This document shows, piece by piece, positions 27,855 through 37,420 of a stretch of DNA of 64,000 nt. The position numbers were made by a program, and so were the translations under genes. Below the pieces are notes generated by a model. It saw nothing but the letters and a program-made list of their open reading frames with translations, ran no database searches and was not told the DNA's origin. Source of the DNA: DAOSXA01 sp964526835 (GTDB lineage Bacteria > Zixibacteria > MSB-5A5 > GN15 > FEB-12). How positions within the stretch are numbered: the first letter of the stretch is position 1; each line of letters begins with the position of its first letter. The stretch is from positions 27,565 to 91,564 of the forward strand of contig CAZGMK010000010.1 in assembly GCA_964526835.1 (NCBI GenBank). The letters run 5' to 3'.

Positions 27855-28793
27855 TTACTCGGGGAAGAACTGCGAAAAGGAGTCGCTGGCTGGCTCGTAG
27901 GACGCACGGGGGCGGTGTTTCTCACGATAGAGCTGGCCCACTTCGGCCCCGGTGACAAAGACTATGGATGTGTAGTAGATCCAGAAAGCGATACCGATCA
28001 GCAATCCGTAGGTGCCGTAGATACGCTCGTAGGCGTAGAAGTTACTAACATAGTAGCCGAAAGCTTCGGCGACGACATGCCATAGCAGGGCCGCCCAGAA
28101 TGCGCTCCAGAGAAGCGCCTTGCGAGGCGGGCGCTGCAGCGGGACTGCAAAGTAGATTGCGAAGAAGCCCAGGAATATCAGGCCGAAGGAAATAACCTGC
28201 ACCAGCGCTATCTGGAGTGGGCCGAGATAGAAATCCTTGAGCCAACTGGTCTTATTGGCAATCCAGGCAATGAAATCCGTCCCGGGACCCACGAGGGCGA
28301 TGAGTAGGAAGTACAGCAGCACCAGGCCCACGAAGCCCAGATCGCGAACCTTGCCATGAATCACAGACTCTTCCTGTTCGGTTTGATAGACGGTGTTGAG
28401 TATAGTACGCATGGCCGAGAACAGGCCGGTGGAGGCGATCACCAAACCGATCGAGCCGATTATACCGGCCCAGCTCTTGTAGGCCGTGAATTCATCCACC
28501 CGCGTCGCAATGAAATCGCGAATCCAGTTGGCCGCATCGCTATAAGGGACAACCCGGCTGATCAGCTCGTCAATCTCCGACTTGATCGCCGGTCGATCGA
28601 GGACAATACCCAGTACCGAGAATAGAATCAGGATCAGGGGCATGAAGCAGATCAGCATCGCAAAAGCCATCCCGCCTGCCAGCAGAAAGACATGGTGATC
28701 GCCCAGACGATTGTACAAGCCGCCCAGGTAGTACCTCAGGCTGCCCCACACCTTGCCGGGAATCTGCCGGATTGTCTTGAGCTTCGGTCCCAT
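27855..28793 (-). CDS. YihY/BrkB family inner-membrane protein
   Basis: A 312-aa integral membrane protein of the YihY/virulence-factor BrkB family (PF03631), once wrongly called ribonuclease BN. It has six predicted transmembrane helices, including the typical GGMAFAMLICFMPLILILFSVLG first helix and the central YFAVPLQRPPRKALLWSAFWAALLW region. The function is unsettled; transport has been suggested. ATG at 28791-28793 with no Shine-Dalgarno. A promoter-like pair 10 nt upstream predicts a nearly leaderless mRNA. Divergent from the LysE gene. Confidence 0.88.
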   Translation of the reverse strand: MGPKLKTIRQIPGKVWGSLRYYLGGLYNRLGDHHVFLLAGGMAFAMLICFMPLILILFSVLGIVLDRPAIKSEIDELISRVVPYSDAANWIRDFIATRVDEFTAYKSWAGIIGSIGLVIASTGLFSAMRTILNTVYQTEQEESVIHGKVRDLGFVGLVLLYFLLIALVGPGTDFIAWIANKTSWLKDFYLGPLQIALVQVISFGLIFLGFFAIYFAVPLQRPPRKALLWSAFWAALLWHVVAEAFGYYVSNFYAYERIYGTYGLLIGIAFWIYYTSIVFVTGAEVGQLYREKHRPRASYEPASDSFSQFFPE

Positions 28794-28803
28794 CACAACT
28801 ACG

Positions 28804-28831
28804 AATTAACACCTTAATAGCGGCTTCTCAA
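28804..28831 (-). promoter_or_regulatory. Candidate promoter of the BrkB-type gene
   Basis: TTGAGA (28826-28831), a 16-bp spacer and TTAATT (28804-28809) on the minus strand, with the -10 ending 10 nt before the start codon. Confidence 0.4.
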
Positions 28832-28860
28832 ATAACGAAAACACGTCTGATTGATATTAG

Positions 28861-28889
28861 TTCGCATCCACCATCCCCTGCCGTATTAT
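28861..28889 (+). promoter_or_regulatory. Candidate promoter of the LysE-type gene
   Basis: TTCGCA (28861-28866), a 17-bp spacer and TATTAT (28884-28889). The ATG begins 8 nt after the -10, so the transcript would be leaderless; no Shine-Dalgarno is present. Confidence 0.45.
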
Positions 28890-28897
28890 GTTACGGT

Positions 28898-29533
28898 ATG
28901 GAACTGGTCGCCCTCTTCATCAATTCCTTCATCGTTGGTTTCTCCGGTGCTCTCATGCCCGGTCCCCTGCTGGCTGTGGGAATCGCCGAGACACCTCGGC
29001 ATGGCTGGAAGACCGGGCCAATAATCTCAATGGGACACGCCGTCGCCGAGGTCGGGGTGGTGGTCCTGCTGGCCCTTGGACTGGCGGCCATCACCGATCG
29101 CAGTCCCCTGGTCACCGACATCATCAGCGTAGTCGGCGGTGTTGCCCTGATCCTGATGGGTACGACCATGGCTCGGGATATCTGGCGCGGACGCGTGGAT
29201 TACGAGGGCGGAAAAGAAGCGGTCCGCAGCGGGAATCGTCGTCTGGCAGGCAGAGGCATAACCGCCTCGCTCAGTAACCCATACTGGTTTGTTTGGTGGG
29301 CCACAACCGGTCTGGCCTTTGTGGTTCGGTCACTTGAGTTTGGATGGATCGGGCCGGTAGTGTTCTATTTCGGCCACGTCATGTCGGACTTCGTCTGGTA
29401 CAGCCTGGTGTCGGTGCTTCTGTGGCAGGGGCGACGCCTTCTTATCGGTAAGGGGCTCAAGGCATTGATACTGCTCTGCGCCGTCTTCTTGATGTGGCTG
29501 GGTGTGACATTCATTCTGGACGGTGTGGGCTGA
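28898..29533 (+). CDS. LysE family amino-acid exporter/translocator
   Basis: A 211-aa integral membrane protein of the LysE/RhtB superfamily, which exports amino acids or related metabolites. It has about six hydrophobic helices. The N-terminal helix contains the family motif FSGALMPGPLLAVGI, followed by GPIISMGHAVAE and the central SLSNPYWFVWWATTG segment. The substrate cannot be inferred. It is monocistronic, divergent from the BrkB gene and convergent with the metallophosphoesterase gene. Confidence 0.88.
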   Translation: MELVALFINSFIVGFSGALMPGPLLAVGIAETPRHGWKTGPIISMGHAVAEVGVVVLLALGLAAITDRSPLVTDIISVVGGVALILMGTTMARDIWRGRVDYEGGKEAVRSGNRRLAGRGITASLSNPYWFVWWATTGLAFVVRSLEFGWIGPVVFYFGHVMSDFVWYSLVSVLLWQGRRLLIGKGLKALILLCAVFLMWLGVTFILDGVG

Positions 29534-29578
29534 GATTCGACGCGCCCCTCAGGGCCTGACCAGCAACCCTGCCTGCTT

Positions 29579-29642
29579 AGCGGCCGATCGGCCGCTTTCG
29601 CGCAGCCGAGGGCCTTTTCTCCGCGGCACCAGCAGGCCCTCT
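29579..29642. terminator. Hairpins between convergent genes
   Basis: A perfect 18-bp palindrome AGCGGCCGATCGGCCGCT (29579-29596) is followed by a second inverted repeat, GAGGGCCT...AGGCCCTC (29607-29642). They lie between the convergent LysE and metallophosphoesterase genes. The T-tracts are poor, so termination in either direction is only plausible. Confidence 0.4.
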
Positions 29643-29645
29643 CGA

Positions 29646-30752
29646 TCAGGGCTGCCGCAGCGTAATCATCATTATCTCGCCCGGCTTCCATAGGCGCATG
29701 CGCGGACCCCAAGTACCGGTCCCCCGGCTGACAATGATGGTCAGGTCGTCTCGCTCGTGATAGCCGTCCATGAGGGAATTCAGATTTTGCACAACGTAAG
29801 TGAACGGCCAGATCTGGCCGCCGTGGGTGTGGCCGGACAACATCAGATCGGCGCCTTCGGCCGCTGCCTGTTCGATTGCCTCGGGGCGGTGTGACAGGAG
29901 CACCGTAACGACTCCGTCGGGCCGAGCGGATAGCGCCTGTCGTAAGCGATCCTCCCGATCCTCGCCGCCATGACTGCGGCGATCATCGATTCCGGCTACA
30001 ACCAGACCCGGCTGCAACTCATCCCATTCGTTTCGGAGCACCCGGATTCCCGCCCCCTCGAGCAGCGCCGCCGTGCTGTTCGGGCCGCTGTGATGATCGT
30101 GGTTGCCCAGGACCGCCCAAACCCCGAATGGGGCCCGAAGTTCGGCGAAGGCCGATTGCATGCTCGGATCCCCCTCGATCGCGCTATAGCCTTCTATGAT
30201 ATCACCCAGGATGACAACTGCATCCGGCCGCAGGGAGTTTACCTGCTCAACCCGACCCCTCAGCCAGTCCTTGTCGAGGATGGCGCCGATGTGCAAGTCC
30301 GCCAAGGCCGCGATCGTGAAGCCGTCGGCAGGCGCCGGTAAGTCTTTCATGCGAACTTCATAGCTGCTGATGACCGGCGCCCGAATTCCCTGTACAAACG
30401 CCGCAGCCGACAGCAGTACGCCCACTGTAAGTCCCAGCGTCCGAATAAGCGAAGTATGCTGCCTGATCAGAAAACCAAAACCGGTGACAATGTCGGCGAA
30501 GAAAAAGCCGCAGAAGAGCAGGAAAACAACGCCCAGCCACTGATCACCTATGATCTCGATCTTTGCCGCGAGGGATCTCGACATGTTGTCCCTCAGGAAC
30601 CGCGGCGCCAGGAAGGTGGACCATAGAACGACAGCGGCGCCGGCCACGACATACCAGGGGACCAGTCGTCTGACAACCGGCAGCGAGTAGATGCGCCAGA
30701 ATACATAGACATGGAAGAGAGCCCACACAGACATGAATATCGTTCGAAACAA
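29646..30752 (-). CDS. Membrane-anchored metallophosphoesterase (YkuE-like)
   Basis: A 368-aa protein with about four transmembrane helices in residues 1-120 and a calcineurin-like phosphoesterase domain from ~145. All metal-binding motifs are present: DLHIG (Asp152, His154), GDIIEG, GNHDHH, LSHRPE and GHTHGG. The family includes UDP-diacylglucosamine- and lipid-head-group phosphoesterases; the substrate is not inferable. The start is TTG (30750-30752), with GAAGGAG 9 nt upstream; an ATG seven codons later is an alternative. Confidence 0.9.
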   Translation of the reverse strand: MFRTIFMSVWALFHVYVFWRIYSLPVVRRLVPWYVVAGAAVVLWSTFLAPRFLRDNMSRSLAAKIEIIGDQWLGVVFLLFCGFFFADIVTGFGFLIRQHTSLIRTLGLTVGVLLSAAAFVQGIRAPVISSYEVRMKDLPAPADGFTIAALADLHIGAILDKDWLRGRVEQVNSLRPDAVVILGDIIEGYSAIEGDPSMQSAFAELRAPFGVWAVLGNHDHHSGPNSTAALLEGAGIRVLRNEWDELQPGLVVAGIDDRRSHGGEDREDRLRQALSARPDGVVTVLLSHRPEAIEQAAAEGADLMLSGHTHGGQIWPFTYVVQNLNSLMDGYHERDDLTIIVSRGTGTWGPRMRLWKPGEIMMITLRQP

Positions 30753-31492
30753 AGCTGCTCACTCCTTCAGGGGCCGCCCGTGCGGTTCTCCCAATCTAAT
30801 CCATGATGTCCGACCCGGGTTTCCGGGTGTTGATAGTCTTAGTAACCGCGGTGCATCTTGATATGTGTCAATCAACCTCCGAACGGAACAGGACAGTCAT
30901 CCGACACTCTGCTGAAGTCTGTCAGCCGTATGCTGCGATCCAGCACACAGCAAAGCTGAGCAGCGTGTGGATCATCGAACGGACGAAGCAGGTGGACACT
31001 CAGGCGATCGTCAGACATGGGAAGATAATACGTAGTCGGCCGATCCGGGACAAGTCGCATGTTCGCGCGAGGGTATTGTCGCGCCGGGTTAGCCGAATAG
31101 TATCCGAATGAACGCGTACTTCTCTTCAAGGCTCAGGTGTAGTACTCAGTTGATGCCCGTCACGGGACACCGGCCGGATTCGCCGCGAGCCGGGTTACGA
31201 CGACCCCGCACCTGGCGGCTTGTTGAAGTTGTCCCGTACCATCCATTGAGCATGTTGCCTGCTGTTGGTCGGGCGACGCATGGCTTCCTTCTGCGCGGCG
31301 GAACCGCCCCACTCGCGCCGTCGCGTGGCTTGTCTGCGCGGCCTCTCATCGGGTGCAAGACTATTCCGCCGGCTCGAGAGACATAAGTTCTGGAACATCG
31401 AGACACCAATTGCCCTAGATAAGATTAATCTGGAACCTGGCCCGGCCTGTCGTATAATGTGATCCGAGAAGTACCTGTTGCAACGAGGTCCA
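30753..31492. other. Non-coding region between phosphoesterase and RND operon
   Basis: 740 bp without a supported gene. Several short open frames exist on both strands, but none has coding character or a ribosome-binding site. It contains one copy of the dispersed repeat (31212-31334, minus) and a TATAAT at 31453-31458 that could be the -10 of the downstream efflux operon. Confidence 0.5.
31212..31334 (-). repeat. Dispersed intergenic repeat, copy B
   Basis: About 123 nt that align over their whole length with 37276-37394 and 63416-63537. Shared blocks are CGCGAG near the start, CGCCCGACCA in the middle, and CTTCAACAA followed by CCAG at the end. It lies upstream of the RND efflux operon. 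Confidence 0.55.
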
Positions 31493-32854
31493 ATGATACT
31501 ACACCGATATAGTCGTCCACACCAATCTGTAATCGCCATTGCCTTCAATTCGCTATGCGTGCTGTTGCTTCTATCCGGCTGTTCCGGCCAACCCGACGGC
31601 AGCCCCGGAAGGGCAGGTGAGCGGCCCATGCCGGCAGTCGAGGCGGTACAGGCCAGGCACGGCAGCCTCCCCCTCACCGAACGGCTCAGCGGGATTGTGC
31701 GGGCGCAGAACCAGGTAGAGCTATACCCACAGGTCAGCGCTGAGATCGTCGCGGTAAACGTGCAGAACGGGGACCTGGTTGAAGCCGGCCAGCCGCTCAT
31801 TCGGCTTCGCGATACTCAATTGCGCGAACAACTGAAGCAGGCCGAGGCGAACCACCAGATCACTCTGGCTCAGGCTAGGCAGGCCGATGCCGAGCACCAG
31901 CGTCTCCAGGCCGAGCTTGGTCGCGCCACCAGTCTGGTCGAGAAGGAACTAATCAGCCCGACCGAATTCGAGACAATCCAGGCACAAGCTATCGCCGCCG
32001 AGGCCGCCGCCGAACTGGCCCAGGCCAGGGTGGCGCAAGCTCAAGCAACCGTCGATGAACGAATAGAAGCGCTGTCTCGCACGGTTGTGCGCGCGCCGGT
32101 CGACGGCTCTGTCGGCAACCGCAACGCCGAAATCGGCATGTTGGTGGGACCGAATACGAGAGTCCTGACCCTCGGTCAACTGGATTCGGTGCGGGTGGAA
32201 ATCGTGCTTACTGATCGCATGCTGTCCTACATCAAGAAAAGCCAGCGGTCCGAGGTGGCCTCGGCCAACCTTCCGTCAGGCACAATTGAAGGACCGATAG
32301 CTCGTATCTCGCCGTTCCTGCATCCGGTTGCGCACAGTACGGTGGCCGAGATTGACCTGCCGAACCCGAATCACACCCTCAAGCCGGGTATGTTCGTGGC
32401 CGTGGATGTCTTCTACGGCGAGAGCGAACAGGCCACGTTGATCCCGCTGAGCGCCTTGTGGGAGAACGCCGCCACCGCTACCATCGGCGTCTTCGTCAGC
32501 CGTGATTCTTTGATCGGCGAGCCGGTGACTGTCTTCGACAATCCCAGGGACGGTTCGCTCAGCGGACCAGTGTGGTTTCGATTTGTACCTGTCGAGGTGA
32601 TAGCCAGGGGCTCAATGAGTGCGGGAGTCGTGGGAGTCGAGTCGGGGAACTGGGTGGTCACCATCGGACAGGACCTGCTGGGAGCGGACTCCGGGCAGGC
32701 GCGGGTCCGTCCCGTGAACTGGGAATGGGTCGAGGAACTGCAGCAAATGCAGCGCGAGGACCTGCTCAACGAGATCATTGAGCAGCAACGGAGAAGCTCG
32801 GTCGATTCGGCCTTGATCGGACTGCATTCGGTGTTGCGTGAAGGGGCCTCATGA
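31493..32854 (+). CDS. RND efflux periplasmic adaptor lipoprotein
   Basis: A 453-aa membrane-fusion protein. Lipobox LLLLSGC (Cys30) follows a hydrophobic signal. A split lipoyl domain (QVELYPQVSAEIVAVNVQNGDLVEAGQPLI and VRAPVDGSVGNRNAEIGMLV) flanks a long alpha-helical hairpin, then beta-barrel and membrane-proximal domains, then a helical C-terminal extension of ~35 residues that is unusual for the family. It links the inner-membrane pump to an outer-membrane channel. ATG at 31493 with GAGG upstream. The stop overlaps the pump start by 4 nt (ATGA), giving translational coupling. Confidence 0.92.
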   Translation: MILHRYSRPHQSVIAIAFNSLCVLLLLSGCSGQPDGSPGRAGERPMPAVEAVQARHGSLPLTERLSGIVRAQNQVELYPQVSAEIVAVNVQNGDLVEAGQPLIRLRDTQLREQLKQAEANHQITLAQARQADAEHQRLQAELGRATSLVEKELISPTEFETIQAQAIAAEAAAELAQARVAQAQATVDERIEALSRTVVRAPVDGSVGNRNAEIGMLVGPNTRVLTLGQLDSVRVEIVLTDRMLSYIKKSQRSEVASANLPSGTIEGPIARISPFLHPVAHSTVAEIDLPNPNHTLKPGMFVAVDVFYGESEQATLIPLSALWENAATATIGVFVSRDSLIGEPVTVFDNPRDGSLSGPVWFRFVPVEVIARGSMSAGVVGVESGNWVVTIGQDLLGADSGQARVRPVNWEWVEELQQMQREDLLNEIIEQQRRSSVDSALIGLHSVLREGAS

Positions 32855-35800
32855 GTATCACCAGTGTCGCGGTAAAGCGCCCTATCGCCACGACCATGGT
32901 GTTTCTAATCATCATCGTCCTGGGTGTGATGGGTTTCAGGTTCCTTCCGGTGGATCTGCTGCCGCCGATCGAGTACCCGATACTTAGTATCTCGGCCTCG
33001 TACCCGAATGTCGGCCCCGAGGAGATCGAGACAATCATCACCGATCGAGTGGAGAACGCCGTGGCCGGCGTCCCCGGACTGGTCGAGATTCGTTCGACTT
33101 CCGCCGAGGGGCGCAGTCGGGTTCGCCTCGAATTCGCCCAGGGCGCCGACGTCAACGCGGCGGCCAATGATGTACGAGCGGCGCTCGACCGCATTCGAGA
33201 CGGCTTCCCGCCCGAAGTGGAGTCCCCGCGCATATGGAAGTTCGACCCCGACAATTTCCCGGTCGTGATCATGGGCGCGCAATCATCCCGCCCCATGGAT
33301 GAGCTGACCCTTATCCTCGAACGGGAAATCGCTCAGAGATTCGAGCAGCTGCCAGGTGTCGGTTCTATTGATGTCTGGGGCGGGCTTTACCGCGAAATCC
33401 AGGTACAGCTCATGCGCGATCGCCTGGCCTCCAGCAATCTTTCAGCGGATGATGTCCGAGCTGCACTGCAACGCGAAAATGTAACCCTTCCCGGCGGCGA
33501 CATGCGCGAGGGGATCAGCGACATCTATGTGCGGACCAAGGGTGAGTACGAATCACTGGGTCAGATTGCCCGGACAATCATAACTGTCGTAGACGGCCAC
33601 CCGATCCGCGTGGGCGATGTGGCCGAAGTCGTGGATGGTTACGAGGATATCAATCGCATCGTCCAGATCGACGGCCGTCCGATGGTACGGCTGGGTATTC
33701 GCAAGCAGTCGGGCGCCAACACGGTCAGGGTGGCCGAACAGGTACGCGATGTAATGCACCAAATCAACCGGGAGCGGGACGATGTCAACCTGATCATGGT
33801 CATCGACCAAAGCGATTTCATCCAGAATTCGATTGACAATGTCAAGCAGTCGGCTTTCTTCGGCGGGCTGCTGGCCATCTTCATACTATATCTTTTCCTG
33901 CGCAACGGCTCGACCACCTTCATAATCGCCCTCTCCATTCCCATATCGATAGTCGCCACTTTCGGGCTGCTGTACTTCAACGGTCTGACCCTCAACCAGA
34001 TGAGTTTCGGCGGGCTGGCGCTGGGAATAGGATTGATTGTCGATAACGCCATAGTCGTGCTCGAAAACATCGTGCGATTGCGAGAGGGCCGGCATTCACT
34101 GGAGGAGAGCGCCCTCACCGGGACCCGGCAGGTGACCGGGGCTATCGTAGCCTCGACGCTTACGACGTCCATCATCTTCCTGCCGGTCGTGTTCATGCAG
34201 ACGATCTCGAGCATGCTCTTCAGCGAACTTGCCATGGTGGTTGTTTTCGCTCTCCTGTGCTCGCTACTGGTAGCCCTGACTCTGGTACCCATGCTCGCCA
34301 GCCGGTACCTTACCATCCCACCCGGCGGCCGCAGCGGTGATGATCGCTGGGCTCGTATCGGCCGGTGGTTCGAGCGCTTTGAGGCCCGCTATGCCGACTT
34401 TCTCGGCAAGGCTATGCGAAACAAGAAGATCGTCTTCGGCGTTACGGCTGCACTGCTGATGGGCGCCCTGCTGCTGTGGCCGCTGATACCGGTGGAGCTG
34501 GCCCCCCAGACCGATGCCGACGAGATCGATGTCGATCTGGTGATGGCCCAGGGTACCAACATCGCGGTCGTCAGTCGCTATCTGAGCGAGCTCGAGCAGA
34601 TGGTGCGGGGTGTGGTTCCCATGGACCAGGTGCGTCACGTCAGCACCCAGATCCGCCCGGGGAACGCCGAAGTAGAAATCTCACTTAAGAGCGCCGATGA
34701 ACGCACGATCAATAGCTTCGCGCTGGCCGATCGGATTCGCCGCGAGGTCACCGGCAAGATTCCTGGGGCGGATATCCGGGTTTCGGCGCAGTCAGGCCTG
34801 TGGATGTTGCGACGGCTGTTCGGCTCCGGTGGCAGCGAGGCGGTTCAAATCGAATTGCGGGGCTATGACCTGGCCATGGCCGACCAACTGGCGAACCAGA
34901 TGAAGAAGATCATCGAGGGTATTCCCGAGATAGCTGATGTCAGGATCAGTCGCCGTGAAGGACGCCCGGAGCAGAATCTGGTTATCGATCGCGAGAAGAT
35001 AGCTGACCTTGGCCTTTCGGTGAACCAGATAGCACAGGTAATTCAGACCAATGTGGGCGGCAGCCGAGCCGGTGTCTACCGTGAAGGCGGCGAGGAATTC
35101 CAGATATCGGTGCGGTTGCAGCCGAAGGACCGTCTGACCACCGATGACCTGGACAACGTGGCCATACGGACGCCTGGCGGCGAGATTGTCCCGGTATCGG
35201 CCGTAGTCCATTCCGAACGGCGTCGCAGCCCAACCGAGATACAACGCATCGACGGCCAGCGCGTAACCTATATCACCGCCAACCTGGAAAGCGGAGCGGC
35301 GCTGGGTGATGTTGTCGAGAAGCTGTGGCGACACACGCGTTCAATGACTGTACCGGCGGGATTCTCGATTGTGTTCGGAGGCGAATACGAAGAACAACAG
35401 AAAGCCCAGACCGATTTCATGCTCTCGATTCTGATGGCCGTGATTCTAATCTACATGGTCATGGCCGCACAGTTCGAACGGTTTCTGGATCCGCTCATCG
35501 TCATGGTGGCGGTACCAATGGGTATCATCGGTGTCATACCGACACTACTGTTGACGGGTACCACGCTGAACATCCAGAGCCTGATGGGCATTGTTATGCT
35601 CATCGGCATCGTCGTGAACAACGCCATCGTCCTGGTCGACTATATCAACCTCATGCGTCGGGACCATGAGCTTGGCATAACCGACGCCGTGCTTCAGTCG
35701 GCGCGCCGCCGTCTCCGGCCGATCCTGATGACCACCTGTACTACGGTGCTGGGGATGATGCCCCTGGCCTTCGTCATGGGAGCGGGCGGCGAGATTCAGG

Positions 35801-35916
35801 CAGCCCTGGCGCGAGCGGTCATTGGCGGCTTGACAGCATCAACGCTCATCACCCTGATTCTCATACCGGTTACCTATGCCGGTGTGCATAACCTGCTGGC
35901 CCGGATTCGGTCATGA
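32851..35916 (+). CDS. RND efflux inner-membrane transporter (AcrB/HAE1 type)
   Basis: A 1021-aa proton-driven exporter with 12 transmembrane helices and two large periplasmic loops. The N-terminus is the classic SVKRP-like start (SVAVKRPIATTMVF). TM4 contains the proton-relay Asp398 (GLIVDNAIVVLENI); TM10 contains VVNNAIVLVDYI. The substrate is unknown. It follows its adaptor with a 4-nt overlap. An HMA-domain lipoprotein and an outer-membrane barrel gene follow after a 156-nt gap on the same strand and may complete the system; no TolC-type gene is in this operon. Confidence 0.95.
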   Translation: MSITSVAVKRPIATTMVFLIIIVLGVMGFRFLPVDLLPPIEYPILSISASYPNVGPEEIETIITDRVENAVAGVPGLVEIRSTSAEGRSRVRLEFAQGADVNAAANDVRAALDRIRDGFPPEVESPRIWKFDPDNFPVVIMGAQSSRPMDELTLILEREIAQRFEQLPGVGSIDVWGGLYREIQVQLMRDRLASSNLSADDVRAALQRENVTLPGGDMREGISDIYVRTKGEYESLGQIARTIITVVDGHPIRVGDVAEVVDGYEDINRIVQIDGRPMVRLGIRKQSGANTVRVAEQVRDVMHQINRERDDVNLIMVIDQSDFIQNSIDNVKQSAFFGGLLAIFILYLFLRNGSTTFIIALSIPISIVATFGLLYFNGLTLNQMSFGGLALGIGLIVDNAIVVLENIVRLREGRHSLEESALTGTRQVTGAIVASTLTTSIIFLPVVFMQTISSMLFSELAMVVVFALLCSLLVALTLVPMLASRYLTIPPGGRSGDDRWARIGRWFERFEARYADFLGKAMRNKKIVFGVTAALLMGALLLWPLIPVELAPQTDADEIDVDLVMAQGTNIAVVSRYLSELEQMVRGVVPMDQVRHVSTQIRPGNAEVEISLKSADERTINSFALADRIRREVTGKIPGADIRVSAQSGLWMLRRLFGSGGSEAVQIELRGYDLAMADQLANQMKKIIEGIPEIADVRISRREGRPEQNLVIDREKIADLGLSVNQIAQVIQTNVGGSRAGVYREGGEEFQISVRLQPKDRLTTDDLDNVAIRTPGGEIVPVSAVVHSERRRSPTEIQRIDGQRVTYITANLESGAALGDVVEKLWRHTRSMTVPAGFSIVFGGEYEEQQKAQTDFMLSILMAVILIYMVMAAQFERFLDPLIVMVAVPMGIIGVIPTLLLTGTTLNIQSLMGIVMLIGIVVNNAIVLVDYINLMRRDHELGITDAVLQSARRRLRPILMTTCTTVLGMMPLAFVMGAGGEIQAALARAVIGGLTASTLITLILIPVTYAGVHNLLARIRS

Positions 35917-36072
35917 GCGGCCCAGGTATGCCGGCCCGCTGGGCTCTCATTACCTCGCTGCCTGACTGCGGTTGCTGACAGCAGCTTGAGGTCGAGTCGG
36001 TCCCGCGCCTTCCGCAGAGCGGAACGTTCGCTTGCCTGATGCGGTTCTACCTGATTATGGAAGGAGATCGAA

Positions 36073-36396
36073 TTGCGTGAATCAACGGCGGGAATCGCGG
36101 CGATTCTCATACTGACTTGCCTTCTCGGCTGCGCCTCAGCCGGAACTGACATAGCGAATCTGAGAAGCCAGGGAAGTGAGATCAGGGAATATGAAGTGTT
36201 CGGTATGGACTGCCCGGGCTGCCAAGGCGGCTTGGAGAATCTCGTCAACAAGATCCCGGGAGTGATCTCTTCGAAGGCAAACTGGGAGCAACAGCGGCTC
36301 TTCGTGGCCATACATCCCGACCAGGAAGTCAGCGATGATGTGATCTTCGACACCATCCGTCAGGCCAACTCCACACCCGGTACGCGCCTGGAGTAA
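36073..36396 (+). CDS. Heavy-metal-associated (HMA) domain lipoprotein
   Basis: A 107-aa small exported protein. The hydrophobic signal ends LLGC (Cys20), a lipobox. Residues ~38-100 form an HMA-type ferredoxin-like fold with GMDCPGC (Cys47, Cys50), the CxxC site that binds Cu, Hg, Zn or Cd in this family. Such domains are usually cytoplasmic chaperones or parts of P-type ATPases; an envelope lipoprotein version is less usual. The start is TTG with AAGGAG 7 nt upstream. The outer-membrane protein gene starts 3 nt downstream, so the two are co-translated. Confidence 0.85.
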   Translation: MRESTAGIAAILILTCLLGCASAGTDIANLRSQGSEIREYEVFGMDCPGCQGGLENLVNKIPGVISSKANWEQQRLFVAIHPDQEVSDDVIFDTIRQANSTPGTRLE

Positions 36397-36399
36397 CCC

Positions 36400-37272
36400 A
36401 TGCCGCACAGCTTAAGACCTGTCAGCATTCTGGTCGTGTTCGCCATTGTCGTCAGCGCCGTCATGGCGCCGACCAACGAAGCCTCGGCAGCTGGTATCAG
36501 CATCGACGCCGGACTGACACCGGCCGAGGGGCGCTGGATCCTGCGTTCTCAAGTGCGCTACATGAAGCGCGACAACCACCCGGCTGAGCCCCGACAGGAG
36601 ATGAGGGCGCTCATGTTTCCGGTGGTAGTGGCCTACGGCCTGCGATCAGACCTGATGATCATGATTCGACAGACAATCAGAGAGACCAGGATGCAGATGG
36701 CCGGGCAGTCCACCTCCAACACCGGCCTCACCGATCTGTTCGTGCTCGGCAAATACAGGCTGTATCGCGTCAATACTCCGGGCTACACGCTGGGCGTGGC
36801 GCCGACAGTCGGTATTGAGATTCCCAGCGGACAGGAGGGCTTCAGTTCGGATACATGGGATCTGCGCCTGGGGTGCTTTGTGTCGGGACGAGTTGGTACA
36901 TGGGGCCTGGACGTCAACGGCGCCTGGCTGTGGAACGGCATGGCGGGATCAGGGTCCAGTGACATTGACCCGGGCGACGAACTGACTCTCGAGATTGCAC
37001 TGGCTAACCAGATCAGTCTGGCCTCTGATGCCAGCGTGACGCTGGGGCCGGTCATTGAGTCGTCATACCTGAGAGTATCATCCGACAGTCGGGACGGGCG
37101 TACAGTTGACAACACCGGAGAGTCAGTGTTGCTGCTCTCACCCGGTCTCAAACTGACCTGGTCTTCGCTGATTGTCGAGGGTCTGGTGCTGCTGCCTGTC
37201 TGGCAGGATCAGGAGGGATTGCAGACCGAGCGCAAGCCGGGATTCCTGATCGGCTTCCGGTTGATGAACTGA
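36400..37272 (+). CDS. Outer-membrane beta-barrel protein (phenol_MetA_deg/transporter-like)
   Basis: A 290-aa exported protein with a signal peptide (VSILVVFAIVVSAVMA). The rest alternates hydrophobic and polar residues with many Tyr/Trp/Gly, typical of an outer-membrane barrel. The pattern TGLTDLFVLGKYRLYR... and GVAPTVGIEIPSG resembles the MetA-pathway-of-phenol-degradation family (PF13557), often annotated simply as transporter. It is tightly linked to the HMA lipoprotein (3-nt gap), suggesting a joint role in metal handling or export across the outer membrane. Confidence 0.75.
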   Translation: MPHSLRPVSILVVFAIVVSAVMAPTNEASAAGISIDAGLTPAEGRWILRSQVRYMKRDNHPAEPRQEMRALMFPVVVAYGLRSDLMIMIRQTIRETRMQMAGQSTSNTGLTDLFVLGKYRLYRVNTPGYTLGVAPTVGIEIPSGQEGFSSDTWDLRLGCFVSGRVGTWGLDVNGAWLWNGMAGSGSSDIDPGDELTLEIALANQISLASDASVTLGPVIESSYLRVSSDSRDGRTVDNTGESVLLLSPGLKLTWSSLIVEGLVLLPVWQDQEGLQTERKPGFLIGFRLMN

Positions 37273-37275
37273 AGA

Positions 37276-37394
37276 TGCGCCCCGCGGTTGTGCGAGAACG
37301 GCCGATGCGCCGTGCAGCAGGCGGGCCCGCGTCGCCCGACCACTTGCAGAGGAACTGATCAATCATCAACTGACGGCTCTTTCAACAGGTCCCC
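37276..37394 (+). repeat. Dispersed intergenic repeat, copy C
   Basis: About 119 nt directly after the outer-membrane protein gene that align with the copies at 31212-31334 and 63416-63537. Recognisable blocks are CCCCGCGG, GCGAGAACGGCC, CGTCGCCCGACCAC and CTTTCAACA. Confidence 0.5.
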
Positions 37395-37420
37395 CGGCCC
37401 TATTGCGCAGAGTGAGCGGC

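Noticed and set aside
30803..31386. Several short frames on both strands before the RND operon
   Set aside because: No ribosome-binding sites, no recognisable sequence, Arg/Pro/Ser-rich composition typical of non-coding GC-rich DNA; part of the area is a dispersed repeat.
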